DNA of 64,000 bases from Callorhinus ursinus (GCF_003265705.1 NW_020313057.1:8351820-8415819); one strand, 5' to 3'. Counted from the stretch's first letter, positions 13,561 to 25,400 are shown. The notes: generated by a model from the letters alone, not told the origin. Numbers and translations: made by a program.

Positions 13561-16080
13561 CCAGCTGGATGGGAATCCCAAGTGTCACATTGGTGACTGG
13601 TGGACTGAAGCAAACAACAAAGATGCTCTCCATGGCTGAACTTGAAGAGCGTCACTGGGCTTGAACTCCTACTGAGCTCTTCCTATTTTCTCACCCAGTC
13701 ACCTACGCGTGTGCAGCTCCCAGCCGATCCAGCATTGGCTTTGTGATCCCTGTACCAGAATGACATCTCTGGACCTCCCCAGCCCTAACACTCCAAGATT
13801 TTTAGGGCCTCAAGCTAATTTCCAGAGTAGAATATTATCCTACATGATTATGTGACAAATCTACAATGATTATATAGACTGAACACATGGACTTAGAGCA
13901 CTTTAAAAATTCATTCCCAATATTAGGAAAGCAAAGAACTCTGTATCCAATTAAATGAAAGAAACTATACGAAAGATGGAAATCATTGCTAACCTACAGT
14001 TGCTAAAAAGTTGGACTTTCTGTGGTGATGAATCTGTTCATTAATTTGAGAAATAGAAAGCATTTGCAAATATCAACAAATATATCTAACTTTAAGGGAA
14101 AACAAACCTACAGTAAGCTTAGTTCCAAGCAGAATGTTGGAAATGTCAGTGATGGGAAAATAATAACGATGACTGATTTCAGCCTCTAAAGCAGGGATAA
14201 ACAAGTTTTCTACCACAGTTTGTAATGCATTGAGTCTCATTTCAGAAAAATTGTCTTTCAATGAACATTTTATTATGAATGGAAATTTGAAGGAGTCAGT
14301 TATATCATGGAAGAAAGCAAAATAAAATCCTTCATGTTAATTTTATAGCAAATGGTGGAGGTGAATGATAGGTTATACTTGCTTTAAAAGTGATATAATT
14401 TATCTTCAGTGAATGTTGACAAAACAGCTTCAAAATCACATCAAATTGAAGGCACGTCATGCAGGCATTAGCTAGGAATTTCCTGACTTTGGCCCCTAGA
14501 TGACCTCACACCTAAATGGTTAAAACAAACTAGAAAGAACTTAAATCTTACATGTGTATGGCGCCATTCCCACTTTATTTATTTATTTTTTTCATTAGCT
14601 TGGACTAATAAAATAAAAATCAGGTACTATATTGAGGGGCAATTGCAATACTTTGAAATGTTACATTGGAAAAAGCAGATACTCTTTTCAGTTTTTATTC
14701 TTTTTTTTATATGCTATTTTTGTCCATTTAAAGTGTGACAGAATTAATTGATTAAGACAGAGCCACAGTTTTAAAAATATCACAAATGGGGTTTTTCCTA
14801 AAGTCAGATGAGCATTGTCCGTTGAACTTCCTATCATAAGAGAATTCCTTAACCTCTTATGTTAAAGAATTATTTAAAATTAGAGAAAAAAATCAAGTGA
14901 AAATGTACATACATTTTTTTTCATTTGCTTTTATAAGGATGGTCATGGTAATGTAATTCTTAGTCATCAACATTTTGTCAGAGCTCGGGTAACACAAAAG
15001 CAGGTATTACTTGATATATCTGGTATATAAAAAATGAAAAAAAAAAAGTCTTCCATGTAATAGCATCTCTTGCATCTGGAGGTTTATAAATCTCTTGGCA
15101 ACATTCTCACCCATTTAGAATGACAATACAAACAATATTAGGATTCAAAAGAAAAAAATTCAACATTCTATTTACTAGTCCTTAATGAAATATTCATTGA
15201 ATTTCACATAGAAAAAAGAGAATATGATCTCTCAACAACTTCATCTGAAACCATTTGAAAATTGAGGCTGCTGAGAAACGATTTTCTTGAAAGTATATTT
15301 ATATAGTTCTAAATTCCCTTGAGCCTTATTTTAAGAAAATACCAAATTCATCTTACCCAACAGGGACTATTCCAAGACTTGGGAAAGTCAAGTTTACATC
15401 ATTGCAACCTGTAAGGTACGCTTTATCATTCCATTTGCATTTCAAACCTGCTCAGTCTCAAAGGAAAAAAAAAAAAAAAGTAAACACATCTTGTTTATAC
15501 TTTCCTGCTGTTTTCAATTTCAGTGTATCTAGTCACAAAAAAAATCATCATTTTTAGCATTAACATTTATGGTTAAGGACCTAAGGCCATCCATCCACAT
15601 ACATTGACATTCGGTAGGCCCACAGCCAATCTTTAATACATGAACAGTAACTTCAGGACCAAGTCTAAAGTACTAAACAGATGAAGCCCAAGATACCAGC
15701 TGCCCTAATTTCAGAGCAGCTGCAATTTGTTTATAAATCATTTTCAGAGAACCCTGCCGGTTTCCACCGGCTAAAGAGGAACTCTGGGCATGTCACAATG
15801 CTGCGGAGCAGCGCCATAGCGAAAACACAAAGGGGCTCGATTCAGATCTGGGCTAGTGTGATGGCAAAATACACTTATGTCTCTACTTTTGCCTTTAGTT
15901 GGATGCTCTGTGTGGAAAGAGGAGTTCATACATTTTAAAGATATTACAACTTTAAACTTTCATTTTTGATACATAAGAAAGAGACTCAACCACGCTCTTC
16001 CTTGAGTTTCTAGGGTGGATAAAAGGAGAATTCGACAAAATCTTTTCTACTCTATATTCTGTGGAACAGTACTGTATAAG
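13561..16080. other. Repeat-poor unique DNA, no gene seen
   Basis: No repeat family, exon or RNA recognised. Frames at 14073-14261 (minus) and 15681-15938 (plus) lack recognisable domains. Confidence 0.45.
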
Positions 16081-16089
16081 TGACTCTCA

Positions 16090-16265
16090 AATATGTAACC
16101 TCACGTAATTTTCCCAACTGTTCTCAGAGGTGGGCATGGCTCTTACCTCCAATTTGGAACAAAAAACTGAGACAGGTGGTTGATTCTCTTAGGGCCATAG
16201 AACAGAGGTTAATTCAAGCCAAACCAGATATTTGGGTACTAAGCTCTTTGCAAAACACAACACTG
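16090..16265 (-). repeat. MIR-like SINE fragment, minus strand
   Basis: The series AACCTCACGTAATTTTCCCA, GAGGTGGGCATGGCTCTTAC and AAACTGAGACAGGTGG, then AGAGGTTAATTCAAGCC, follows the reverse complement of MIR. Highly diverged. Confidence 0.45.
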
Positions 16266-16736
16266 GCTTTCTGTAATAAATGGCCCACCCTGATTAATTC
16301 TAAGAATATAAGGTCATGTAAATCAAATACTAGAATATTGAAAATTCTGTTTTCACTGATTGATGATATGCTTTTTTGTACATAACTAAACTTACCTCCA
16401 TCTATTCTCCATCTTCTAGACTGAGCAGAACCCTATCTTCTATTCATTTCTCACATTCTTGAGATTTCTCAATATTTCTATGCATCTTATGTATATATTC
16501 ATTTCTCCTGAGGTTTCACTTCTCCTATGTCAGTGATTTCCAAGTGGGCGTCACAGAGCTCTCTTCAATTCCAGTGTATCTACTCACACACAAAAATATT
16601 TTTCAAAATTACTTCAGGGAACCACCGGGGAAGGTCAGTTGTGGGGGGCTGACCAGGGGAGACTGAACATTCCAACTTTTCTTCTACATATTGAGATGCA
16701 TACATACTATACCAGTTTAAAGAACGATTTGTGAAA

Positions 16737-16860
16737 AGAAAGCAAGAAAAAGAGAAAGAGAGAAGGGGGGAGGGGTGGGAGGAAAAGAAGGGGAAGGAGA
16801 CAATGGTGGCAGTGGGGCAGGGACAGGGAAACAAGGGGGAAGAGTGGCAGGGAGGAAAGC
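16737..16860 (+). repeat. Homopurine-rich tract
   Basis: About 120 bp that is overwhelmingly A/G on the plus strand. It includes an almost unbroken purine run at about 16745-16800 with G-runs (GGGGGGAGGGGTGGGAGG), and then G-rich sequence with a few C/T breaks. The reverse strand gives a low-complexity Ser/Pro/Phe frame that is not a gene. Confidence 0.8.
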
Positions 16861-17087
16861 TAAAACAAACAAACAAAAATAAAAAACACTGCCCTAGACC
16901 ATGACAGTGTTAATGTAAATGAGAAATTTGAATTTCTCATCTTCATTAGTCCTGAAGTCTTCACGAGATGACAGATATTGGTCAGAAAATGAAATAAAAT
17001 GCTCACAGTACTGGATCCTATCCCATGCAGTTCTGATGACCTGCTTGACACTTTAGGAATACAGATAAGCTCTGAAAAAAAAAAAAA

Positions 17088-17314
17088 TTTTTTTTTTTTT
17101 GAGAGAGAGAGAGAGAGAGTGTGTGCATGCAGAAGTAGGGGTTGGGGAAGGAGGAAGGGACTGTTGGGAAGGAACGGAGGGGAAGGGAGAGGGACAAGCA
17201 GGTGCCACACTCAGCATGGAGCCCCACGCGGGGCTTGATCTCAGGACCCCGAGAACATGACCTGAGCTGAAATCAAGAGTTGGAGGCCTAATGGGCTGAG
17301 CCACCCAGGCGTAA
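17088..17314 (-). mobile_element. Can-SINE, older copy, minus strand
   Basis: T-run then (GA)n, a purine-rich waist, GGAGCCCCACGCGGGGCTTG, AACATGACCTGAGCTGAAAT and head GAGCCACCCAGGCGTAACC. The ACCTGAGCTGAAATCAAGAG core and the lack of a clear duplication fit an older subfamily. Frames overlapping 16999-17457 are translations of this repeat. Confidence 0.88.
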
Positions 17315-17582
17315 CCCCCACTCCCCCCACCGCTCTTCCCCCTGAATATCTTAAATGTACACCAAGTAAGCTTTTCCTCCCCAGGTGACCAGGCTTTACT
17401 AAAGGAAAAGTCTGTACAGGACTTCAAAGACTGTCCAACCTCTTGGAAGCCCTCCAAAGCTTTCTATAGTGCAGATGTTGCTAACACAAGCCTTTCCCAT
17501 ACCCCTGTCTCTGGCATGCTTAGAGAAACTCCAAAGAATGCTCATTTTTAAAATATAATCTTTCACCTGTGGTAACTAAAGG

Positions 17583-17790
17583 AGTGGTTCTCAACCTTGG
17601 GCAATTTTTTTTTTTTGCCATCCTCCACTTGCCCAGGGACATTTAACAATGTCTGAAGATGAGGATCTAATGGGTAGAGGCCAGAAATACTGCTCATAAA
17701 TATCCTACTTGTACAGAATAGTCTTCCCAAACAAAGAATTATCCTAATACAAATATCAATAGTGCTAAGATTGAGAAACTCTAAGAGCAC
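17583..17790 (+). mobile_element. hAT-Charlie nonautonomous element, MER3-like
   Basis: Starts GTGGTTCTCAACCTTGGGCA and ends ATTGAGAAACTCT, so the ends are inverted repeats of the type AGNGTTTCTCAA. Internal phrases GGACATTTAACAATGTCTGA, GGGTAGAGGCCAGAAATACT and CAAAGAATTATCCTAATAC match the MER3 consensus as I recall it. A frame at 17563-17790 is spurious. Confidence 0.7.
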
Positions 17791-18126
17791 AGAATTGTGA
17801 ATTTCAGTACTTAAGTCACTTCTTAGAGTCCTTCACATAATTCTATGTTCTTCCACCTCTGAGCTTTGCATTAAACTTATAAAAGATTTCTGCTATGGTT
17901 ATTATTGGTTATAGATGGGACTAGGTGAGGCAGAATAAATTAAAAAATTAGGAAATTGAGGTGAAAGTATAGAAACAAAATGCCCTTGGTCCAGATGGCT
18001 CTAGTATTGTCAATCATTTTGGAGACCATTTGAGACATCTCCCTAAGCCATGATATTAGGTTTTGCATGTTTACTAACTTTAGTTGAATTGAAAATATTT
18101 CTTTCAACAGGCTTTTGACACTCTGA

Positions 18127-18482
18127 CATTTTTTTATTATGTTATGTTAATCACCATACATTACATCATTAGTTTTTGATGTAGTGTTCCATGATTCATT
18201 GTTTGCGTATAACACCCAGTGCTCTACGCAGAACGTGCCGCCCTCTTTAATACCCATCATCAGGCTAACCCATCCCCCCACCCCTCCCCTCTAGAACCCT
18301 CCGTTTCTTTCTCAGAGTCCATCGTCTCTCATGGTTCATTACCCCCTCCAATTTCCCCCCCTTCATTCTTTCCTTCCTGCTATCTTCTTCTTTTTTTTTT
18401 TAAACATATAATGTATTATTTGTTTCAGAGGTACAGGTCTGTGTTTCAACAGTCTTACACAATTCACAGCGCTCACCAAAGC
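18127..18482 (-). mobile_element. Carnivore L1 3' end, 5'-truncated, minus strand
   Basis: The left edge is the antisense of an L1 3' terminus: TTTTTTTATTATGTTATG, then AATCACCATACATTACATC and GTATAACACCCAGTGCTC. It continues into the C-rich 3' UTR segment (CAGGCTAACCCATCCCCCCA) and the segment containing TTTCAGAGGTACAGGTCTGT and CAATTCACAGCGCTCACCA, where homology stops. This is the known carnivoran L1 3' UTR order, so it is one 5'-truncated insertion of about 355 bp. It is better preserved than the flanking L1 remnants. Confidence 0.88.
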
Positions 18483-19500
18483 ATTTATTTTTTTTTTATG
18501 TTTCTGAGATTTACCCATGTGGCTAAATTGATCTAGCCTTTCAAATTTCATTGATATGTACTAATCCATTGTATGAATATACTTCAGTTTATTTTTCTAT
18601 TCTACTGCTTTGGATATTTGAGGTTTTTTTCTAGTTTTCTACTGTCAAAAAGTTCTGCTATAAACTTCTGTTTGTGTCTTTTGGTCCACTTAAGAAAAAA
18701 TTGGGTTATATTCAATTTTATCAATAATGTCAAAAGATTTTTCAAAATAAATGTGTCAGTTTATATGCCCACCAACAAATCAAGCTTTCTAGTGATCCAC
18801 GCCTTCACCAGAATTTGATATTGTCTGACTTTTAATTTTTTTTAAATTTAAATGGACTGATTTGGTTTTCACTGTCATTGCTTTGATGAGTAACTAGAAT
18901 GAGGTTTTCCCCCCCTATATTCATTAGCCATTCTTGATTTGGTTCCTTTTTTTTTTTTGATTCGTATATTTGTTCTTATCCTCCTGGATTTTCAGGTTTC
19001 CATCAGGAATCTTTTTCCTTTTCTGAAGGAAGATAGAGATATAGACTCAGATACAGGGAAAGACATAGTGCAGGCTTACTGGAAATGATTTCTTTGATTC
19101 TCTTGTCCATTTCTGAAGAACATGTACACTGTGTATGGAATTCTATATTAGCAGTTATTAATTTCATCACTTTAAGTGTTTATTCCATTTTCTTCTGGCT
19201 TCAGGCATTTAAGTTGAATTGTCAGTAGAAGTAGTCCTCTCGGAAGGTCCTAGGTCTTCTTCTTTATGCTTTGAAGATTTTTCTCTTTTTGTTTGGTTTT
19301 GAAGCTCAGTTATCAATAATATACATACTTAGGATTATTGTATCTTGACTCAGGAAAAGGTATGTCACTGGGCATAAACAGAGATATTTCATAATGATGA
19401 CTACATTGTCTCCTACTAATATAGTGATTCCAGATTCTGTATGATTTGTTTTAGCATGTGGTATCTTTTTTTCCACCCTTTTGCTCTTAATATATTTTAT
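18483..19500 (-). mobile_element. Old L1 3' UTR fragments, minus strand
   Basis: Diverged antisense L1 wording: AATATACTTCAGTTTATTTT, TATGCCCACCAACAAATCAA and GATCCACGCCTTCACCAGAA, then TGTGTTTATTCCATTTTCTT and TTGAAGATTTTTCTCTTTTT. These match the L1M-type 3' UTR/terminal region that reads 'cccaccaacagtg...' and 'aagattttctcttt...' in antisense. Probably more than one fragment. Small frames inside are not genes. Confidence 0.6.
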
Positions 19501-19502
19501 TT

Positions 19503-19704
19503 TATTTTATTTTAAAGATTTTTAAAATTTACTCTAGAGAGAGTGAGCATGGCAGGGAGGGGCGGAGGGAGAGGGAGAGAGAAACTCAAGCAGACTCTGC
19601 ACTGAGCACAAACCCACCACAGGACTCCATCTCACCACCCTGAGAGCAGACCTGAGTGGAAACCAAGAGGCAGAGGCCTGACTGACTGTGCCCCCCAGGC
19701 ACCC
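19503..19704 (-). mobile_element. Can-SINE, old diverged copy, minus strand
   Basis: Tail-like TTTTAAAGATTTTTAAAATT, then GAGAGAGTGAGCATGGC, CAAGCAGACTCTGCACTGAG and GGACTCCATCTCACCACCCT, with head TGTGCCCCCCAGGCACCC. The flanks are ATTTT-rich, so the duplication is ambiguous. Confidence 0.8.
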
Positions 19705-19930
19705 TATTTTTATTTTTATTTAAATTTTGTTTCTTGCACCCAGGATATGATTGAGTCTTGCTTTTTTATCCAATCTGATATTCTCTGCCCTACATTTGGA
19801 GAGTCTAGACCACCTTCTGCTAACGTGATTATGGAAATGTTTGGCTTTGAGGCTCTGTTTTTCTATTTGTCTCATCTATTCTTCCCTCCTTCCCTGCCTT
19901 TCATATTGAGTACTTCTTAGTATTTAATTT
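19705..19930 (-). mobile_element. Old L1 fragment, minus strand
   Basis: TTGCACCCAGGATATGATTG, then TCCAATCTGATATTCTCTGC, resembles antisense L1M sequence. It continues the block interrupted by the SINE at 19503-19704. Confidence 0.4.
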
Positions 19931-19932
19931 TA

Positions 19933-20420
19933 TCTCCGTGGCGTAATGAACAAAGGCACTCCAAAGACGGCCACATCCTAATTCCCAGGACCCATTGATA
20001 GGCTACAAGACGTTGTAAAAAGGACTTTACAGATGTGAGCAAGTTAAAGGAGTCAAGATGGGGAGATATTCCTGGATTCTCCCAGTGGGTCCAATATAGT
20101 CCCAATGTTTCTTATGAGAGGGATACCAGTAGTAGTAGATGTGACGCTAGAATCAAGATGTTGGAGGGACGAGAGGAAGGCACCTAAGCCAAGGAGAGCA
20201 GTCAGTCACCAGAAGCTGAAAAGGCAAGGAGACAGATTTTCCCCTCGGAGCCTTTCAGATGAACCAGTCCTGCCAGAATCTTGACTTTACCTCAGCAATA
20301 CTCATTTTGTGCTTCAGACCCCAGAACAAAAAGAGAATACATTTGTGTTGGTTTAAATCACTTGTCTGTAGTCACGTGTTACAGAAGCGAAAAGAAATGA
20401 AGAGAGATTTGGGTACCCGG
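19933..20420 (+). mobile_element. MaLR-type (MLT1-like) LTR, plus strand
   Basis: The LTR body has the wording AAAGACGGCCACATCCTAAT, TTACAGATGTGAGCAAGTTA, GATGGGGAGATATTCCTGGA and AAGCTGAAAAGGCAAGGAGA. It ends with the polyadenylation-region pattern AGAATACATTTGTGTTGG and CACGTGTTACAGAAG. These are hallmarks of eutherian ERVL-MaLR LTRs of the MLT1 group. It leads directly into a MaLR-like internal region, so it is the 5' LTR. Heavily mutated, no coding capacity. Confidence 0.7.
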
Positions 20421-20572
20421 AAGTGGGACAGTGCCGTAACACATACCTAAACATTTGGAAGTGTCTTTGGAATTGGATAATGGGCAAAGGTGGAAGGAAT
20501 TTGGAGGCACATGATATAGAAGAAGAAGCCTAGATTGACTTGAACGGACTATTGGTAGAAATACGGATGTTC

Positions 20573-20785
20573 GGGGTGCCTGGGGGGCTCAGTAGGTTAA
20601 GTGTCTGCCTTTGGCTCTGGTCATGATTCCAGGGTTCTGGAATCAAGCCCCACATCAGACTCCTCGCTCCGTGGGGAGCCTGCTTCTTCCTCTCCCTCTG
20701 CCTGCCACTCCCCCTGCTTGTGCTCACTTGCTCTTGCATGCTCTCTCTCTCAAATAAATAAATAAAATCTTAAAAAAAAAAAAAA
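20573..20785 (+). mobile_element. Can-SINE nested in MaLR, plus strand
   Basis: Head GGGGTGCCTGGGGGGCTCAG, core TGTCTGCCTTTGGCTCTGGT and GGAGCCTGCTTCTTCC, then tail CAAATAAATAAATAAAATC with A13. Imperfect duplication GGATGTTC / GGATGCTC. It inserted after the MaLR was already in place. Confidence 0.92.
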
Positions 20786-21475
20786 TGGATGCTCAAGACT
20801 CTGGTGGTGAAGTCTCAGAAGGAAATGAGGAGCACAATGGAGAAAACCTCTATCATCTTAGAGAACACCTAAATCATTGTAGACTGCTGATTTGTGTGTT
20901 AAAGCATCACTAGTGAGGGCTTAGGAGGAAATGAGAAACCTGGTAAGGGAAACAGGAGTAAAGGCAGTCCTTGTTAGATAGTGTCAGAAAACTTAGCTGA
21001 ATTGTGTCCTGTAATTCCGTGGAAAGCTAACAATTAGTAAACAATGAATGTTGATATTTAACTGAAGATATTTCCAAGCATAATGCTGAGGGTTTAGACT
21101 GGTTCTTCTTGCTGCCTAAGGCAAAAATGTGAGAAGAAAGGAAAAAAAAAAAATTGAGGGAAGAACCTTTGAGCAAAAAGAAGCCAGGACTTGATGATTT
21201 GGGAAATTCTCAGCCTTCCAGTGTATAAAAGATTCTAAATTAGGAGATCTACTATTTTAAAAAGAAAACCAAGAGTGTTTCTGAATAACCTTTGCTTGTG
21301 CCTTGAAATGATTGAAAGGTCAGAATATTCAGTCACACAAAGGCATGAGATTTAAGAGATTAGACATATCTGATGGATCCCTTCAGCCATCTGAGCAGAA
21401 GCAAAAACTAGAGATGGGATTACCCAGGAAAAATCCGTGGGGCATCTTCCTATCGAATAAGAGTGAATTCCCATG

Positions 21476-21513
21476 ACACCCACACAGGAGACCCACACGG
21501 GAGACCCACAAGG
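21476..21513 (+). repeat. Short tandem repeat, 13-bp unit x3
   Basis: Three tandem imperfect copies of AGACCCACACGGG inside the degraded MaLR internal region. Confidence 0.7.
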
Positions 21514-22179
21514 TTTGGCGAACGTATGTCAGTGGACACCCTCCAGCATACTTTGAAAGAGAAGAAAGAAGACAACATGACAGAAAAAATCAGACTCCCT
21601 AAATTCTACAGGTAGGAACCAAGCTAATAAAACTACTAAGCTTCAAGCACGCTCTACCTTTCGTTCGAAAGTGAAGGATGACTCCGAGGGTGGAGCTGTG
21701 GGCCCAGAAGGCAGATCCTCAGACTACAGAAGATAATTCCCAGGCCTTGAAATCTAATCGGGTTTTCCCATTTGGATTTCAAAACTGTTTGAGACCAGTG
21801 ACTCCCTTTTTCCTTTAATTTGCTCCCCTTTTGAATGAGAATGTCTATAACTGCTATCCTGTGCCTAGCCTAGCACTATATTTTGGGGGCAGCCAACTTA
21901 TTTTCTAGTGTCACAGGTGGACAGAAGCTTTGCGCCCCCCACACCCCAAATGGATTACACCCAAAGTCTTAACCATCACTAATCTAGATGATTTAGATGA
22001 TGAGGTTTGGGGCTTTTGAGCTGATGAGACCCGGATGAGTTTGAGGCTTGAGTTAATACTGAAATAAGTTGAGAATTTTAGGCAATTTTTGGATTAGGTG
22101 GTTGTATTTTGCTTGTGGGATGGATTGAATTTGGAGGAGCAAAGGAAGTGTGGACTATGGTAAGCTGAACAACATAATG

Positions 22180-22530
22180 TATTAGAGCAGCAAAAATAGT
22201 AAATGGTTTCTATTCATTGGATTATTGACTATAAAAGACTCCTCATTTTAGAGTTTAAGTGGTTGTTGTCAAATTTACAATATGTATCTTCCAAAAGTAT
22301 GTTGTTACTTCACATCAAACATAAGAACATCAAAACAGTATACTTCCATTCTTCCTGCTGGTCCTTGTGCTTTTGTTGTGTTACATTTTACCTGTAAATG
22401 TTATAAATCCCATAATAAATATTATGGTTTTGCTTTAAATAGTCAAACACCTTTTAAACAAATTTTGAAAATGAGAAGTGTATTTTATATGTATCCGTAT
22501 GTGTACCATTTACCATGCTATTTATCTCTT
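22180..22530. other. AT-rich DNA between MaLR and L1, no gene seen
   Basis: No family or gene recognised. Overlapping frames at 22203-22638 run into L1 sequence and are not supported. Confidence 0.4.
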
Positions 22531-25110
22531 TGTTTAGATCCATGTTACCACCTAGTATCTTTTTTCTTCTGCCTGAAGAACTTGCTGGAACATTTCTTAC
22601 AGTGCAGGAACACTAGTATCCAATTCTCTCAACCTTAGTTTTTTTTTTTGGAAAATGGTTTTGTTGCATCTTTATTTAGAAACTCATTTTTGATCAATAA
22701 TTCTTGGTGGACAATTTCTTTCAATTGGTTTCAGCATTTTAAAGAAGTTGTTCTAGTGCATTCTTGCTCATGGATTTCAGGTAAGAAAGCTGCAGTCATT
22801 TTACCTGGGTTCTTCTGAGTGTAACATGGCCAAGTAGACATCTTTACCCTCAATCAGCCTCTTTACCCTCCTTCCAAAATTTTAAATACCTGCACTTTCT
22901 CCAATGTCTAGCATTCCTTATGAACATGCTAGACCTATTGTGTATTTTAATACTGTCATCTGTATTATTTTTACTCCTCATGCCATTAGTATTGTTGTTT
23001 TATGAAGTCAGTATTTATCTAGACTTACCTGGACATTTCTTATTTTATTTGCTTTTTATTCCTTCTTGCACTACAGAGCTTCCATTTGGGATCATATTCC
23101 TTCTGCTAGAGATACACGGGAATTGTCTCTAGTGAGGTTTGTTTGTGGCAATCGCTCTCACTTTTTATTTGTTTTAAAAGTTTTAGTTGGTCCTTTTTCC
23201 TGGAATATATTACCAATTTTCAGTTATTTACTCTCAGAACATTAAGTATCAAATTTGCTTTCTTCTGTCTTTCTCTATTTCTTTTGACAAAACACTTGTT
23301 ATTGCAATTGTCACTTCTCTAAACTAGTCTATCATTTGTCCCTGGCTGATTTTAAGACTTTTTTTCTATGTCTTGGGTGTCTGGAATTTTACTTTGATGC
23401 ATCTGGCTGTGTTTTTATTCTTGAATCTGGCCTTGGATTCAATGGTATATTTGTCCCAGTGCTCTAGTAAAAGAGTCTGAGCCTGGAACACACCTATATT
23501 AAGTAGTCATGCTTTAGTTGGGAGACAGTACCCCAGAAGAGAAAAAGTAAGGGAAAAACCAGGTGAGGCCGGGAATGATGGGAAACAATGCAAGGTGATG
23601 CATCACTATTCCGGGGATGAATTCATATGACATTGCAATGTGAGACGGCCAGTCTTTCAGCAGGTATGTCTGCTGAACTACTCAGGACATCTCCAGAACA
23701 GCAATTTTTTTTTTTTCCCCAAACAGTGCCTCGGAGAAGTCCATGGAGGGAAGAGGAGACGAAGCATAATTATAAAAATTGCTCCTGTTTCTCCTATCCG
23801 ATTAGTCTGAGTTTGCAGGTGAAATCATCCAGCTCCTTTGATAATAGCTTAAAAAGCCAGTTCTCCTAGGGCGTCAGGGGGGACTCAGTCGATTAAGCCT
23901 CTGCCTCTTGATTTCAGTTCAGGTCATGATCTCAGGGTTGTGAGATCAAGCCCCGCATCATGGAGCCTGCTTGAGATTCTCTCCCTCTCCCTCTGCCACT
24001 CCCCACCACCTCTCTGTCTGTTTCTCTTTCTCTCTAAAAAAAAAAAAATCATTCTGGTTATGCAGTGTCAATCAAAAGTGAGGGGCTAATAATTTCAAGC
24101 AAGCAACCAGTGATGCAGGTGGATACCTGGGTACCCCCAGTGTCCATCTGCTGTGGCAGTGGCCAAGGCAGAACAGAGGCTGGGCACAATGAGATAGATA
24201 AGGCTGAGAGTATCCAGGGAAATGCATAAGGTGTTTCTGATATAATTGGAGTTCTGCTATAGGTGGTGTCATGCCTTAATTCTAGAAAATTCTCAACCAT
24301 TATGACTTCAAATACTGCCTCTGTCTCATTTATCTTTTTCTCTCTTCCCCTTCTGGAATGTCAATAAAACGTTATTATCCTCTTTTCTAAGTGCTGCATT
24401 CAGGATAATCTCCCTTCATTCTGACTTCCTGGTCACTGTTTTTCTCTTTACTAAAATAATTTTCTGTCAAATATTTTCATTGAGTTTTTTTATATCAATT
24501 ATTATATTTTTTCATTTCTTGAAGTCCCACTTGGTTCTTTGTAAGATCTGCTTGGTCATTGTTCATATTCCTGCTTTTACTAATGTTAGTTGGCACTAAT
24601 ACAGCCAATCCCCTTTTGATTTTTTAATTACATTATATGCGTTTAGTTTATATTATGGAATTCTCATATTCTGACATCTTTATACAATTTTTCTCTTTGT
24701 TTTATTGTTGCCTCTCACTTATGGTGCATTGGTGGGGATGGGTAGAGGGAGGTCATGGTTTTTGCCTGAAAGCTCATGTTTCTTAGAATTTATAAATTCT
24801 TTGAGGCTTGAGAGGAAATTGTGTGTTTTTATAGAGAGGATTGTACTTACTTCTCTAAGGAACCTGGGACAGTGTAAATCCAAGACCCTGAGGTTTTTTG
24901 TTTCTTGGGGGGGTTTTTGGACCAACAAACTTATACAGATTTGTGTTGCAAACCTGTGGTGTGGGTGATACCTTGTAGTAATAAATTCTTAAGGAAGATT
25001 TTTTTTTTCCTCCTAGCCCAAATTTTGATACAGTGCTCTTCATTTCAGAACTGTCGGTGGAAAGACTGTTAGGTTTATTTCTAGCTTATTAAACTGAGAG
25101 TATACACTTT
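22530..25110 (-). mobile_element. Ancient L1 3' UTR region, minus strand
   Basis: A long antisense L1M-type 3' UTR. It includes GAACTTGCTGGAACATTTCT, TAATTCTTGGTGGACAATTT, TCTGGCTGTGTTTTTATTCT, CAACCATTATGACTTCAAAT and CTTCCCCTTCTGGAATGTCA, then CTTGAAGTCCCACTTGGTTC. This order matches the antisense of old mammalian L1 3' UTRs. It is interrupted by a SINE at 23869-24047 and a possible unassigned segment at about 23470-23868. All frames in it are incidental. Confidence 0.65.
23869..24047 (+). mobile_element. Can-SINE, old copy nested in L1, plus strand
   Basis: Head GGGCGTCAGGGGGGACTCAG, core TCTTGATTTCAGTTCAGGTC and GAGCCTGCTTGAGATTCTCT, and an A12 tail without the AAATAAATAAA motif. No clear duplication. 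This is the TTGAGATTCT subfamily, older than the flank-duplicated copies. Confidence 0.85.
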
Positions 25111-25400
25111 GCCAACTTTAAGAGGATTCTTTTTAACTTTTCCCCATTGTAAGGGCCCTGAGTTTCGTCTGATGTCCCTCAAGCCAACAAACAACCATAA
25201 AAACTAAAACTTGTTTACCTGTGCCCTTAAGGTATAAGCCATCTTCTTTGTTTATCTTTTGACTGGAGCGTTCTGTACTTCCTTGTCAAACGACTGAGAC
25301 ACTTCAGAAAATTCTTTTAATTTTTCTTCACCATATTTAGCTGTTTTCAGCAAGAAAGCAAGCAAGTTAGGACTCCAAGAATGTTTCACCCCGGGAACTG
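25111..25400. other. Unique DNA, no gene seen
   Basis: Nothing recognised between the antisense L1 and the AT-rich tract. Confidence 0.4.

Larger units (their letters stand above)
20421..22150 (+). mobile_element. MaLR internal region, degenerate
   Basis: Downstream of the LTR, TTTGGAATTGGATAATGGGC and AGGTGGAAGGAATTTGGAGG correspond to the start of MaLR (MLT1/THE1-type) internal sequence. Near the far end, AGTTAATACTGAAATAAGTT corresponds to its 3' end. The first bases of a 3' LTR may follow (GTGGACTATGGTAAGCTGAA at about 22150), comparable to GTGGCGTAATGAACAA at the 5' LTR start, but the rest is missing. MaLRs are non-autonomous and no open frame survives. A SINE lies inside at 20573-20785. 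Confidence 0.6.

Noticed and set aside
16860..17457. Ser/Pro/Leu-rich minus-strand frames
   Set aside because: They read the antisense of a SINE waist and a homopurine tract.
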